Shown here: positions 63,664 to 64,000 of the stretch, one piece after another | Layout of the letters: the number at the start of each line of letters is the position of its first letter | Numbering within the stretch: the first letter of the stretch is position 1 | Assembly: GCF_900129295.1 (NCBI RefSeq) | Contig: NZ_FQUU01000006.1 | Span: 62,001 to 126,000, forward strand | Source of the DNA: Flavisolibacter ginsengisoli DSM 18119 | GTDB taxonomy: Bacteria > Bacteroidota > Bacteroidia > Chitinophagales > Chitinophagaceae | DNA length: 64,000 nucleotides | Direction of reading: 5' to 3' | Position numbers and translations under genes: made by a program | The notes under the pieces: generated by a model | What the model saw: the letters and a program-made list of their open reading frames with translations, nothing else | What the model was told of the DNA's origin: nothing | Databases searched by the model: none

Positions 63664-64000
63664 TTATTTGGTTTCCAGGCTTACTTCTTCTACTGTATTA
63701 TTTTTCAGACGCACCTCAAAATCTTTCCAGCCTTTATTAGTGTCGCCATGAATCTCCATTTTATCTTCTTCAGCCATTTTTTTCATACGCCATAAAAGAA
63801 ATACATCCCCGGTCTTAATTTTCATTTTACCAAGAATTCCACTCATGGCTTTGTTGCCTTTCTGCCATTCATTTGTTAACCCTTTCAGTATCTCAGCATC
63901 ATAAAAATCTTCTTTCTTTCCAGCTATCTTTTTGCCTCCCTCCAGCATACGTACCATATCATTTTCAGAACAAAGCTTTTTCCATTCATCCGGATCCACT
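63664..64000 (-). CDS. DUF1835/DUF3658-like protein, 5' truncated
   Basis: The visible C-terminal 111 residues run from the right window edge. DEWKKLCSENDMVRMLEGGK, EDFYDAEILKGLTNEWQKG and TGDVFLLWRMKKMAEEDKMEIHGDT fit the DUF3658 C-terminal half of DUF1835 proteins. A GTG at 63999 is a chance edge codon; the true start lies to the right. The family function is unknown. It is 54 bases from parC on the same strand. Confidence 0.7.
   Translation of the reverse strand, partial: VDPDEWKKLCSENDMVRMLEGGKKIAGKKEDFYDAEILKGLTNEWQKGNKAMSGILGKMKIKTGDVFLLWRMKKMAEEDKMEIHGDTNKGWKDFEVRLKNNTVEEVSLETK

Noticed and set aside
1-64000. CRISPR arrays, insertion sequences, tRNA or rRNA genes
   Set aside because: No regularly spaced repeats, transposase motifs or tRNA-like cloverleaf could be made out by eye; a tool search could still find a tRNA missed here.

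Overview
The window comes from a low-GC member of the Bacteroidota, most likely Chitinophagaceae or a close relative. The grounds are a type IX secretion protein (PorQ), many small lipoproteins and outer-membrane barrels, an ECF sigma factor overlapping an anti-sigma-like barrel protein, DUF5683 and DUF983 proteins, and promoters of the TAnnTTTG type with few strong Shine-Dalgarno sites. It reads as chromosomal core with no insertion sequence, prophage, CRISPR array, rRNA or tRNA that I could see.

Layout. 1-4679 (minus) is most of a giant soluble histidine kinase with about ten or eleven PAS-type modules, cut by the left edge. 4968-9311 holds a DUF983 protein, an MBL-fold hydrolase with a zinc ribbon, a ScyD/ScyE-like lipoprotein, a gene interrupted by an in-frame stop, and a lipocalin-like lipoprotein. 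9386-12175 is a gluconate kinase and permease pair. 12473-19934 is a complete ilvE-D-B-N-C-A operon for isoleucine and valine, preceded by an Ile/Val-rich leader peptide and an intrinsic terminator that looks like a classical attenuator. 20010-24505 (minus) has a PepSY-like secreted protein, a start-less short ORF with its own promoter and terminator, an ECF sigma factor with its membrane partner, and a LuxE-like acyl-protein synthetase.

24532-28510 (plus) has a lipoprotein, a UbiA-like membrane protein, an M42 peptidase, an overlapped 53-residue membrane protein and a methyltransferase. 28551-35220 (minus) has PorQ, Lon, two barrel proteins and a metallophosphoesterase. 35319-39333 (plus) has an MBL hydrolase, parA, parB, a DUF5683 protein and dapB. 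39345-45727 has a threonine-dehydrogenase-like enzyme and then kdsA, pfkA, pyk and a beta-CASP MBL protein. 45807-50137 (minus) has a CvpA-CAP fusion, an S41 peptidase, an RRM protein and a desaturase. 50352-58464 is a mix of small membrane proteins, a Nudix hydrolase, a TauE/SafE permease, a polysaccharide deacetylase, a YggS and acyl-CoA dehydrogenase pair, and a monoamine-oxidase-like flavoenzyme. 58658-64000 has accD, smpB, a secreted protein, a topoisomerase IV/gyrase A subunit and a truncated DUF1835/DUF3658 protein.

The strongest hunting result is the ilv leader. A 32-codon peptide has nine Ile or Val codons among ten (residues 13-22). Its later glycine codons can pair with the 5' arm of the terminator, giving mutually exclusive terminator and antiterminator folds. 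Other points worth a second look are the in-frame stop at 8224, the start-less 45-codon ORF at 21184, the overlapped small membrane protein at 26970 and the CvpA-CAP fusion at 45807.
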